Assembly (NCBI GenBank): GCA_002682825.1 | Contig: NOKP01000017.1 | Coordinates: 62,001-126,000 of the forward strand | Length of the DNA: 64,000 bases | Reading direction: 5' to 3' | Source of the DNA: Neonectria sp. B-13 | Taxonomy: Eukaryota; Ascomycota; Sordariomycetes; Hypocreales; Nectriaceae | Part shown: positions 1-10,933 of the stretch, piece by piece | How the letters are laid out: each line of letters opens with the position of its first letter | How positions within the stretch are numbered: position 1 is the first letter of the stretch | Notes under the pieces: model-generated | Database searches by the model: none | Told to the model about the DNA's origin: nothing | Seen by the model: only the letters and a program-made list of their open reading frames with translations | Position numbers and translations under genes: made by a program

Positions 1-420
1 TCCGGGGAGGGATCAGCTACTTCTGTTCCTGGTGATCAATCAACGAAATCTGTTCCCGGGGATGAATCCAACATATCGCTTCCCGGGGATGCCTCAGCTA
101 CCTCTGTAGACGGGTCAGCTACATCTTTCTCTACAGACGGATCGACAAACTCCATGCCCGGAGAGGGATCAGTTACATTTATTACTGCGGGTCAACCAAC
201 CACATCTATTCCCGGCGGTGAGCCAAATACATCTCTATCTGGAGATGGATCAGCTACCTCTATCGACGGATCAGCCACTTCCATTCCCGCAGATGGCTCG
301 GCTACAACTGTTCCAGAGGGTGGTTCGGATACATCGACTCCTGGAGATAGCTCAGCTACCTCGATCAATAGATCTGCTACCTCTGTTGATGGAACTGCCA
401 CCTCTATTCCTGCGGAAGGA
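1..420 (+). repeat. Degenerate coding minisatellite (Ser/Thr stalk)
   Basis: The sequence repeats variants of GGATCAGCTACCTCTAT, TCCCGGGGATG and similar blocks, encoding interspersed GSATS, SIPGDG and SVDG units. Such stalks are common in fungal cell-wall or secreted proteins and are expected to be O-glycosylated. Confidence 0.8.
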
Positions 421-3400
421 TCGACCACGGCTAGTGTCCCTGGTGGAACTGATTCTAGCGAAACCAATGCGCCTACTACGACCGCGAATGCCCCAGGAAC
501 ATCTGATGGCCAGAGCAACCCGCCTAGTCAAGGATCAGAGACTGAAACTGCCACCAACTCTACAGATTCCACCTCTGTGGACACACCTGGCCAGACCTCC
601 GCAGCTACTGGAACCGACACTGCATCAAAGAGGGAGACAACTAGATCTGCATCTACTGCCACTGATGGCTCGCTCACACCAAGTCTTACGGATGGTGCCA
701 GCACTGCCCAATCCAATCCAGCCGACTCCTCAGAATCGCTACCAGTGGATGGCACCTCTACCTCTGACCGGGGTTCAGAGACCACAGGAGGAGCAACTGG
801 ATCGAATGTTGCATCGACAACAGGACCAGAAACACAATCGGCAACGGATTCTGGGGCTGCATCAAGCATCGGACAAGAAAGCTCAGGTTCTTCTGATACC
901 GCTGCTATTTCGACTGGCTCCAATGGACTCACCACAGGACCGGCCGCAACTGCTTCGGCAGCCACATCTTCTCGTCAGGGTCAGTCGTCTGGAGCCACTG
1001 GCACGGACGAATCCGCTTCAAACTCGGTACCAGCCAGCACGAATTCTCAAGGGACTGAAGCTCTAGCTACCACCACTGCCCCAAGCTCCAACACTGAAGG
1101 CCTGGCTACGTACACCACCTGGCCAGACTTCACCATGATACCTGTTACGACTGGAGACGGGACAGATCCCAAAGAGACCGGCTACATCAGTTGCAGTGCG
1201 TGGTTTTTTCAGGTAAGCGAACCAAACATTCGGTGATATGCAAACATGTTCTAAACCCAGCATGCAGAGCTGCGTAACAGATGATGACGATGACGATGAC
1301 GGTGATGGCTTCAACATTTGGGGTTGGATCTGGGGCCTCCCTCCTGGTATTTACATGTTAGACAATCCTCTTCCGCCTGTCCCAGGAAAGCTCCTACTAA
1401 CCTCGGCAACACTACAGCGGACCACCACCACCTCCATCTAATATCTTCCCCCCCGGAATCAAGATAGATGGAACACTTCCACCATGGCCTAAGATCACGT
1501 AAGTTACATTCACTGAACACTCGAAGTACAACTAATCATTCTGTATAGGATCGGAAATAATGGCAAACCGACTTACTCCGAGGAACCAACAGAATGCGAG
1601 ACCGAAACGGCGTCATTCTGCGCAACTTTGACTTCCTACGATGTCTCCGTCTCCCAGAGTGCTACTATCACCACCGCATCGCACGTCTTATCAACTTGCC
1701 AATCAATTGTTGGTTGTGACATTGAAGATGGTGATACGACTGCGACAACTACAGGAGCTTGCTCAACTATCACTGTGACGGATGCATGGGTGTCGTGCAC
1801 CGCAAGCGCTTCATGCAAGACTACAAGTACGTCCATTATCACTGGGTGTGATGTAACGGCGACAACAAGGAAATGCATCAATCCCTCGGCCACAGCTACG
1901 CCTGGCAGCAGCATCAACGAACGCGCAGAGATTATCGACGAGTGTGAGATCGACACACGCCTGATTTTTGTCGTCTATCCCATAGATGGAACAGATACAG
2001 CGCAAACTGATTCAATCACAAGCCAGCTCCAGGAGTATCAATCCAACTCACAGCTGGAGATTGAGCAAACGTCCACCACTCAAACAATGGGCATCAACTT
2101 CTGGTTGATCCTTTGCGAACGTGCTATTGCGGCAGAGTTTCGAAACAATAATCCCGATCTGGTAAGCAGGCATCCCTCACTCTTAACCAACACCATTAGA
2201 TTATCCAGATTCCATATTAACCCGACATATAGGTAGCTGATGTTTTTCAACGAAAACGCTCCCCACTCTCGAAAAAGACGCAGAAGCGTTCTGAGACTTT
2301 CGACTCGTTTAACTCATCAGACTACTACGATCCAACCACCGGGATTGTCTACACACCCGAAAAGGGCGTAAGAGCAGAATGGCATCTTACTTTCACTTGT
2401 CAGATGGAAGGAAGGTCGATGTCAGATTATGACGGAAGGTACTATCTTCAAGAAGAAGCATTGGACACTACTACCCCAGTTCCAGTGTATATTGTCGATT
2501 CAGGAGCTCTCCTTGATTTTCCGGTACGTTCCAATCGATTTCAGTTGATTCAACTTTGAACCAGAAAGACTGACTCTAGTAGGTTGAGTTTTCTCAATAT
2601 ACTGAGGACGAGGGAGCAATCGTACGGTTTATCCATGTTGGCCAGGATATCGATCAAGTGAACGGCGTGAACAGCAATGATGACTCTTTTACCGACATTG
2701 GAAAGACAAATACTCAACCTCGAATCCATGGAACTCGTATGCTTGCGCTTATGGGTGGGCTAACAAGAGGTGTGATGCCATTTGGTGTGGAACCAATTTT
2801 GGTGCGCGTGCCACGCAGAAACCTGCAGGGAGGTGGCGCGTTAGACGAGGATTATATTGAAGGCCTTAGCAAGGTAAATGATGACCTTCAAGGTACTAGC
2901 TCAAATGCAAGAGCCGTGCTCTTGATGTCCTTGTTCTGGTATCCCGAGGATGCATTCATACGGCTCCCGACAGATGATGCGGATCTGACGAGCGGAGAAT
3001 ACGAGGTTTTCAAGGGAGAACAGCCTATCTACCAAAGAGGCTTTAAACTCCGTATGAAGGCACTTTTGGCTGACCTGATTGCCCGGGGAGTCGTCCCCGT
3101 CACCGGGTCTGGGAACAATGAGAAAGTGGTAAGTGTCTGCGGTCTACGAATCCCATGTTATGTCCTGACATTTTCCAGGGAACAATAACCGGACCCCCTG
3201 CTGTATTCGGCAGAAAGGACTCTGCAGGAAACTCTGAGCTGCCTGCTTTGGTCGTTGCTGGTACAGTCGCAGGGGTATATACAGACGAGGTCGAAGGCGG
3301 ATTTAGCACCTTTGAAGCCCCACACAATAACATTGATGACGAGGGTGGCATTCCGCACATCTGGGCCCCAGGGATGGCGAACTCGGTCCCCTTGGGAGAT

Positions 3401-4942
3401 CCGGCGCAATGGCAAGAAGGCTACAGCATGTACAACTACATCTCCACCTCGGGCACATCGAATTGTAAGCATTGTTTCACCTGATGGTTTTAACGAGCAT
3501 GACTAACTCATCGAAGCCGCCGCCATCACGTCTGGCCTCGCCGCCTATTTCATCAAGATGCAGTGGGCGGGAAAGCTCAAGCTAACAGATGCAAGCCCGC
3601 TGGGAATTAAAAACCACATGCTGGACCGCTCATGGGAAAGGGCCACATCCATCCCTAGTGGAAGGAAAGTGAATTCTATCTGGAACGGCGTCGAGCTTAC
3701 GAGGCGACACAAGTACTGTTTCTGGAAGAAACCAAAGTCCCTCTTCACACGCGAACAGGACCTCATTTCTCGAGCAGACGAATATGATGGTCTCCATAAG
3801 CGCGCAAGCGAGACGGCATCTGCAACGGGTGATGATTGCAGACTACCCTGGGAGACGGCCGATCCAACTACCATGGCTACATCGATCGTCTCCAAAACGA
3901 CCTCAAGCGCCGAGCCTACCAGCACCACCGTTTCATGCACCGAAGACAGCGACTGCAGCAAGTATCATTGTGAAGGGGACCAAACTCCAGCATGCCTTAC
4001 CTCAGTTCTCGGCCTGACAGCCAATATTTGCTACTGTCAAAATGCAAATACAGACACTACGACAGAAATCTCGTCGACAATCACGACCTCCAGCACCGAG
4101 CCCACCAATACCATCGTTTCATGCACCGAGGACAGCGACTGCAGCAAGTATCATTGTGAAGGGGACCAAACTCCAGCATGCCTTACCTCAGTTCTCGGCC
4201 TAACAGCCAATATTTGCTACTGTCAAAATGCAAACACAGACACTACGACGGAAATCTCGTCGACAATCACGACCTCCAGCACCAAGCCATCCGTCTCCAG
4301 CCTTGTATGCGGCAGTGACAGTGACTGCAGCGAGAAGAAATGTCCGGAGGACGGCACTGCATCCTGTGTGATGTTGGCAGGCTTCGCTATGTCGGGCTTC
4401 TGCTTGTGCCCCAGCACAACAACGGAGGCTCCCACGACATCAGAGAAACAGGTGACAACTTCCACAACGACAACCGAGGCAGCGGCCACCGTTACAAAGC
4501 GACCTATGGAACTCAGGGATGTTGTCTGCAACGATGAGAGTGATTTCCCGGATCACAAGGACGTGCACGAGAGCGACATTGAAGATCAAGTCTTTTACTG
4601 GTACGATCTTTACGACGGGACTACAATTTCACCTGATTCTGGCTCCATCGAAACGCAGTTTGAGGCCGACGGCGTCACAGCCTCTTACGAAGCATCCTGG
4701 ATCGAAAATTGTGTCACCGACACTGATGAGCAGGACGTTGGCGATCCCCTCGGCGACGGTACGGCATACGCCTGGGACATCTTTCACGATTGTTGGGATG
4801 ACTGTGAGTATTCCTTCATTCCATTAAATTACTCCTGATCTCAAATATGCTAACTTTTGTTCTCACAGGCAATGGTAATGGTGGGGTTGGAGGGTACATT
4901 GACGCGGGGTGTCTTAGATACTGGTTGAGGGTGCCAATTTAA
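1..4942 (+). CDS. Subtilisin-like (S8) serine protease with Ser/Thr-rich stalk and Cys-rich tail, 5' partial
   Basis: The frame is open from base 1, so the N-terminus lies outside the window. Order: a degenerate Ser/Thr/Gly repeat stalk (1 to about 1200), a short Asp run, a Cys-containing region (1550-2161), then a peptidase S8 domain. All four active-site elements are visible: Asp in VDSG (2497), His in IHGTR (2727), the oxyanion Asn in GSGNN (3114) and Ser in GTSNSAA (3458). The Ser motif is rebuilt across the intron 3465-3516. Other introns: 1499-1548, 2162-2232, 2524-2582, 3129-3178 and 4804-4868; all restore frame. The splicing between 1213 and about 1410 is unclear: the frame after 1410 differs from that at 1238 and no clean donor was found. 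Three Cys-rich modules follow (3930-4420). Secretion is inferred from composition only, because the signal peptide is not in view. TAA ends at 4942. Confidence 0.82.
3905..4290 (+). repeat. Tandem near-identical Cys-rich module inside the protease gene
   Basis: Two consecutive copies (about 3910-4095 and 4110-4290) encode the same module beginning SCTEDSDCSKYHCEG and ending NICYCQ, and they are almost identical at DNA level. A third, diverged copy (VCGSDSDCSEKKC) follows at 4303-4413. Near identity of the first two points to a recent duplication. Confidence 0.9.
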
Positions 4943-6654
4943 CTGCGTGCTGTTCTAGGAAGGATGATGCAAACTTTCATCAGAGATCGTTAATGATTTT
5001 TTTTTCTTTGAACCCCTACGAAATATGTATGCAGATAGATTAAATCGCGATTGGTGGTTTGAATTGTAACTCGACATGTACCGACTCGAGAGTTGTTTCG
5101 ATGGACTCCTCCCATTTTAATCATGACTTGCATACTTTAACTATGTCCAACGTAGAGAAAGTGATTAATACACCCTTATTCCAACAGTAAACAGGCAATG
5201 CGACACCCTTCACGCTCCCCACTCTGTGGAGCCGGGGAGGTGGCTCCTACACTCTCCATATGCAAGCCCTGTCAGGCTTAGACAGGTCCGACAGGGAGGT
5301 GGCATCGGCGAGATCTTGGGACCAATAGAATTATGTGTGAGAGGCCGCTTTGTTTCTGCAGTACGTCATATTTCCGCACGATGCTGGGGGAAGTGACGCC
5401 GCCTTGTTTTCTACTCATGATCGTGTCAGCCAACCTACTGAGCCAACCATGGCTTTCTGAACAGCGGTATCCCTTTCACTTCCGTCTTCTGTTCCAATAC
5501 TCAAGATATACAATCATAATCACCCATCTGCGCCAATGAATAATTGCCTTCCTTGTGAACATGGTCCATCGTTGTCGGCGAAGTTGTAATGTGACCAATA
5601 ACGTTGTCGAGTGACGAAGGAGATCGACTTCGGCGGGAGGAAAGCGACAGGCGAAGAATTGGGGGCTGAGAACCCAACTCTGGGAGGGTTGGCCAGGTGT
5701 CCAGAAAGACTGAGAGATTACGCCAAGGTGGACAGTTGAGATGGCGCAGTGAGGCAGAATTCGGGCACTTGTGTGCGATGGGTAAGAAATCAGAGTGGGA
5801 ATAAGTCTCACCGAGATCGAAACACACAGGAAGAAACATCCTCAGGCTAGGCCGCTAAGTAGTCAGGTTTACCTGAATGGGTATAGGGAGCACGTTGGCA
5901 TTGGTTGCGCAGTCCTGATGCGATGATGGGAAGGATATCTCGAGGAGGCGGGAGGTAGAAAATTGGATGAGGGTTTAGTTCGTCAATGAGAAAGGAAGAA
6001 CGAAGAAAATTAAAGGTGAAGGTAACGTGAAAGACATGCACTGCGGCTCGGTTGACGTAGTTGTACTAAGGTCGACACCTTGTTCCTACATAGGATGCGA
6101 GTGTATGCGAGTTTGGGTAAGCTGTGGTTCGTATTGTTCTTATGTTCTCATGTTCATATTGTTGTTCTTGCTATAGCAGCTGTGGCTTTTGTTTCCCATT
6201 TACATGTATGGGCATGACTGTGCGACTGGCCTCCAAGCCGTTTAGCAATTAGCCAGCCACTGAGTGAACAAAGTATAGGTATAGCTCTACTGGCTTTAAG
6301 TTCCTACTCTTAACCTAGGTTGTAGCACTCAGAGTCATATGATAAATGTAGCAGCTCGCTTCAGCATGAACTATTATTTCCCTGGGTACAGACTATCTTA
6401 GGAAAGCGAAATGTTCGTTTTCCTCATAGTAGAGTGGAATATAAAAGTGATGCAGGTGCTTTACGACCCTCATTCCCCAACTGTAACAATAGCGCATGAA
6501 CATTCTGCTCCTGGAAACGTGAGAACGTTCCGTTGGACAGAGCCGTCATTTGAAGGTTCGATTCGATTTACTTACCAACTTCATTTTCATCAAGTCCGGC
6601 TTTCTCACGTCTGCTCAACCTTCTCCATCTACCTTTATGTGAAACGAGCTATTA
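4943..6654. other. Intergenic, no supported gene
   Basis: Only short overlapping open frames on both strands without recognisable motifs. The stretch contains the 3' flank of the protease gene and the downstream flank of the minus-strand APH-type pseudogene. Confidence 0.6.
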
Positions 6655-8216
6655 TTAATTGACCTGATCCAATACATTCTCAATCCATCGCCACAACCTC
6701 TTGTCTGCAACAAAATTCGGATTGAATTCCGCCATCAATGTCAGCTTTCTTGCAATAGCAAGCTCCTCGGCCTCAACGTGACCAGCCTCGCTATCGTCCT
6801 GCTCACTTGCCTCTTTATCTTCCTCAAGCTCATCCTGGCGTAGCCTAGCCAGGAGTTCTCTACCATGGTCCTGCATACTTTGCTCGTGGAAGAGCTGAGG
6901 AATATCTTCCGACCCTTTCTCATACACGAGTTCATACAACGCTTTGAAGAGCGTGTAATCTTGAGTAGAGAGCAATCGAACCAGTCGAGAGAACCGCCAC
7001 ATCCTCTCAGCCTTCTTCCATTGTTCCTATTCGAACATCTGACCCCCTTGACTGAGGCCTGCCCTAAAGGCAACAACAAGCGACTCCATCGGTGGCGATA
7101 CTGAGCCGCTAAACCCCGGAGTGGCGAGCAATTCATTCATGGGACCTGATGATGCAGAACCCCAATCAATAATGCATGTTATGTTGAGATCGTCATCAAC
7201 AAATATATTGCCGGCGCGGAGGTCGGGATGAGAAAGAACAAACTTTCCGCCTGTAAGGGAAGGGACCATCTTGTATAAGAACTGGCCTGCAATGCAGTAG
7301 GAAAGCCGGTTCTTGCTCCCTCCGACTTTGTCATTAATCGAGCAAAAGGTACGCCACCTCTCCACTGCTGTGCGATAGCCGGCCCAGTGAGGGTACTCGA
7401 AGGGATCGGGAATTGGTGCGAAGAAACTATGAGGTGTAAGAGAAAGCCCTTTAGCATGGGATATAAAGGCTGATATTAGAGAGTTGAAATATTGGCTCTC
7501 TGGATGAAATGGGCCTCGATCAATGCCTTCAAGCTGATCCCTCCATTGCCAGAGGAGTGATGGGCTGAGGCACTCGCCAATGGAATAGTTACCGTCACTA
7601 TCTTCAAACAGTGATCCAATCTTGTCAAAATGAATCTCTGATAGACAGGACATAATAGTTCCAATCTGACTCATTATCTTCTCGCGGTCTTGGTCCATGA
7701 GAGATAGAAGTGGGCGTCGCCAGGGGTACCCTGGTACTCGGAGGGAAAGCTCAATCCAGTCATACTCTGACAATACACGGCCAGAGGCCTTGCTCATGAG
7801 GATATATGGCACCCCAATGTCATTATCGTAAGAGCCACTGGGTTTGAGAAGTCAGTATAAAGAAATAACGGTAAAATTGAAGCTCCCAGCTAACCTGAAG
7901 GAATAGACATCTGAGACTGGGACCGAGCTGTGAGTTCTAAGATACCTCAATGTAGAGGCTTCACTGATAAGCATCTTCGAAGCGGATTCGTTTGTGACGA
8001 TGCCGCTCAAGCCATTTCTTGGGGAACGAAAGACCCATTCGATCCCATCATCAAAGGTGATGAAAATGACCCAGTTTAGACTTCCGGCTTTAGGTCTTTT
8101 CGATCTATCGCAAGTGCACGGTCGGCCTCGACGCTTTGCCGCGAGAGAAAGAAGTGCATCCAGGTTGAACTTGGCGTATGCAAAATCCTTTCTCGCATAG
8201 TAGTAGGATTTTCCAT
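6655..8216 (-). pseudogene. APH-family phosphotransferase (kinase-like) gene, broken by a nonsense codon and a probable frameshift
   Basis: The family fold is recognised from the catalytic loop HPDLRAGNIFVDD followed by IIDWGSAS, and an upstream WVFRSPR...EASTLRYLR segment typical of the N-lobe. Intron 7838-7894 (57 nt) joins VYSFS to GSYDND. Two lesions are visible. First, an in-frame TAG at 7027-7029 directly after GGQMFE; the same frame stays open for a further 124 codons to a natural stop at 6655. Second, the only suitable ATG (8214-8216) is one base out of frame with the long N-terminal frame that starts a few bases later, as if one A was lost from ATGGAAAA. Fungal APH-domain proteins are mostly of unknown substrate. 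An intron removing the TAG would have to be about 30 nt, which is implausible. If the stop is read through or is an assembly error the gene would be near full length. Confidence 0.72.
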
Positions 8217-10856
8217 AATGGGCAAGTTGCGTTAGGATGGGTAGAGTATTTCAAGAATGTGCGAGGAGTGGGAGGCGCACAACAAGAACGAGTGGAGCGG
8301 TGAGTTGAATACGAAACGAAAACGGCATAAACGAAAAATAAGCGCTTCCTTACTTCCAAGCCCCACTTCAGCGTAGTTATTCATCAGCGGTCGCAAAGCG
8401 TTGTAGCAAGATTATTGATCGCAGTTAAGATGGCGTGTTCTGTACATAGGAGCACGCGAACGATCAATCTTCAAGTTGTCGGCACAAGACCAAAGCGTCC
8501 TGGTATTCAGCTTCACAGGTGACACTATAGCCACGGCATCTTCCACTGGCAATGCTACCCTGGAGCGTTAGGAGGCCAGCAGCCGCGACTTAAACACTAA
8601 AACAGAAGAAATCCAGCACAAGACAAACTACATGGGATGAGCAAAATAAAGTGTATACATAACCTGGCGAGAGGAGGCTATCACGCCCTGACTAGGTTCT
8701 TGTCTGTCTTCTTCTAAGGCCGGACGGTCGAGCCCGAGTCGAGGGACGCAGTGTTGGGGCTGTTGATAAGGAAACCCGCAACGCTCGAGGATGTTGATTC
8801 ACGGCTCCTAACATACCTCAACGTAGAATCCAGACCCACGATCTGAACTTTGGAGTGCTAGAGCTTCCGGGTGTTCAAAGACGTAGAAGAGGTGGAGGAG
8901 GAGCGGGTATAATCGGATTTTGCGCTGTTCAGCCAGCGGTATTGAGTCTCAGGGAAAGGCCCGATTCCGGGCTCTAGAAGGGAGGTTGGTTGGTTTATTG
9001 GTGGCGTTGGGCTCAGACACAATAGACAGGGGCCAAGAAGGAGCCAAGTTTCACTGTTTTGATCCGAGTTGGAGACATTCGTGGATTCGGCGCAAGGTGC
9101 CAGTGCCCGAATGCCCTCGGGGTTAAGCTGTCAGAGGCCATCAAAGAGAAACCAGCATGGCCCCGCCAGTGCCGTGTTCGTCAGTAGCTTGTGGCAGATG
9201 TAAGAGCATGGGAGTGGCTTATGTGACTTCCACATAGCCTCACTAGGAGGATCTCTCCTCATGGCTGATTAACTTATGAATATAGTTCAACGTTGAAAAG
9301 TCAAATGTTAACTGAAGATATTTGGTTGGCCGGACCTGAGATATGTGACCTTGAGCTTGTTTAATAAGGTGGACCCCGTGATTGGGTTGTTATAAACTTA
9401 TGTGATTAGCCTGATCTAGAGTCGCAAGATTGAAAGAATACTAATGAAGCAGATGAAAATTGGCTAAGTTGATAATGAGTGAAAGCTTGCGTAAATACTG
9501 TTAGCTCATCTTGGGCAACGGCTTCCTAGCTAGTTAGTGTGTCAAGACAGGCTGACATAGAGTTCTGGATACAATGTAGGCGTTTTAGGTACATTTTCAA
9601 CAATCAAGCCAGCCAGGATAAACTTAAAATTAACCTTAAAATAGCCTGGTCAATTGGAGAAGGATAGAAAGAACAATCACGACTTTAACGATGAATTCGG
9701 GAGCATTAGCGCTTGATTTTGCAGCTATTTCTTTTGTCACGCATTTGATGATATTAATATTTGCCTTGCAACAACAACACTACGATTGCACGATATCACA
9801 CGCCTGGGGACTAGGCTTTCAGAAAAGGAGAACAAATTTAAGAGAAAACACCTACTAGATCACTCTAACTTCGTTGACTTAGCCACGGTAGTTGCAATGG
9901 CTGAGCAAAAGCCCACCACATTCTGCCATGGAAGCCATGGTCAGTCATCTAATAAAGCCCACTACAGAATGGCAAATGAGGCCGATGAACATCGTTTTAC
10001 TGTCGATATTCGGATTGGCCCTCTCAGCTTCGATGAAGTATTACTCATATTTTCTTAAAGGGCTTAACAAGAAAGAGAGGACGTACTTATGCTGTGATAC
10101 TGTCAGATCTTTCACAAAGGGCCTGTCCCCGCATTCCGTCTTACGTAAGATGCGTTGTCCGAGGCGTCACAAACATCAGATAGCTACGATTTGATAGACT
10201 GAGACAGTGTTTCTAAGCCTGCATCTTGATTCCGAATCCGACTAAAGCTGAACACGAGACGTTGGCTGACGGCCTGCAGTCAGCCGCAGCGCGTCCAGAC
10301 CGCCAAAACACTTAAAAGGTATTGGTCATAGCTCCTGCACGGCACGGCACAGGGTGATAGATACTTCAGCTGTTTCTGCCAGCACGGGAGGGCGGACCGA
10401 CAGCGGCCCGCCGCCACATGGCGTCCGGTAACGCGCCCATTCCTTAACACCGGCATCCGAGCATTGTTATGCATATTCGTCACTTTTACCCCGCAGAAGA
10501 CTGTGATGAATTAGCGTAGATGCCGATGTAATTACCGTAGTGCGTTGCTGGGGCGTAGTCTAGAACGCAGACTAGTGACGATAGTTCTGAAACAGTCGTA
10601 TTACATGTGCATGAAGCGCGGGCACAGAGTGAATCTCACGTTCAGCCTTACTAGACCTTCCTGACCGGTGTGGAATGCGCCATCCAATAGTCCCGTCGAG
10701 TCATCTTTCCCTGCTGAACTCTATTGCACTTTTGCAAACCAATGACGTGTAGAAAGGATCGGCCCAAAGACACAACCGAGTCTCTTTCATTGCGTTAGAA
10801 AAAGCACCTTGATAAAATAAATATTGTTGGTGGTAGTGGTCTGGTCTATGCTCAGT
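8217..10856. other. Long gene-poor stretch
   Basis: No open frame longer than about 100 codons with recognisable features. 9280-9760 is A/T-rich. The right end is the tyrosinase promoter. Confidence 0.55.
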
Positions 10857-10864
10857 TATATAAG
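10857..10864 (+). promoter_or_regulatory. TATA box of the tyrosinase gene
   Basis: TATATAAG lies 70 nt upstream of the chosen ATG at 10934 and is followed by a pyrimidine-rich tract, as is usual for fungal promoters. Confidence 0.55.
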
Positions 10865-10933
10865 ACCCCATCCTCCTGCTGCTATCACTCCTCACCCTCC
10901 ACAGCAGCAAAGAACGATAACTGAAATTCCAAC

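Noticed and set aside
192..965. Two minus-strand frames opposite the Ser/Thr stalk
   Set aside because: They arise from the repeated codon structure of the plus-strand stalk, have valine/serine-rich composition, and no motif.
5476..5839. Overlapping minus-strand frames of about 110 codons
   Set aside because: Two frames overlap in different phases, with no motifs or splice context.
9786..10194. Plus-strand frames of 90 and 100 codons
   Set aside because: Overlapping phases, odd composition, no family features.
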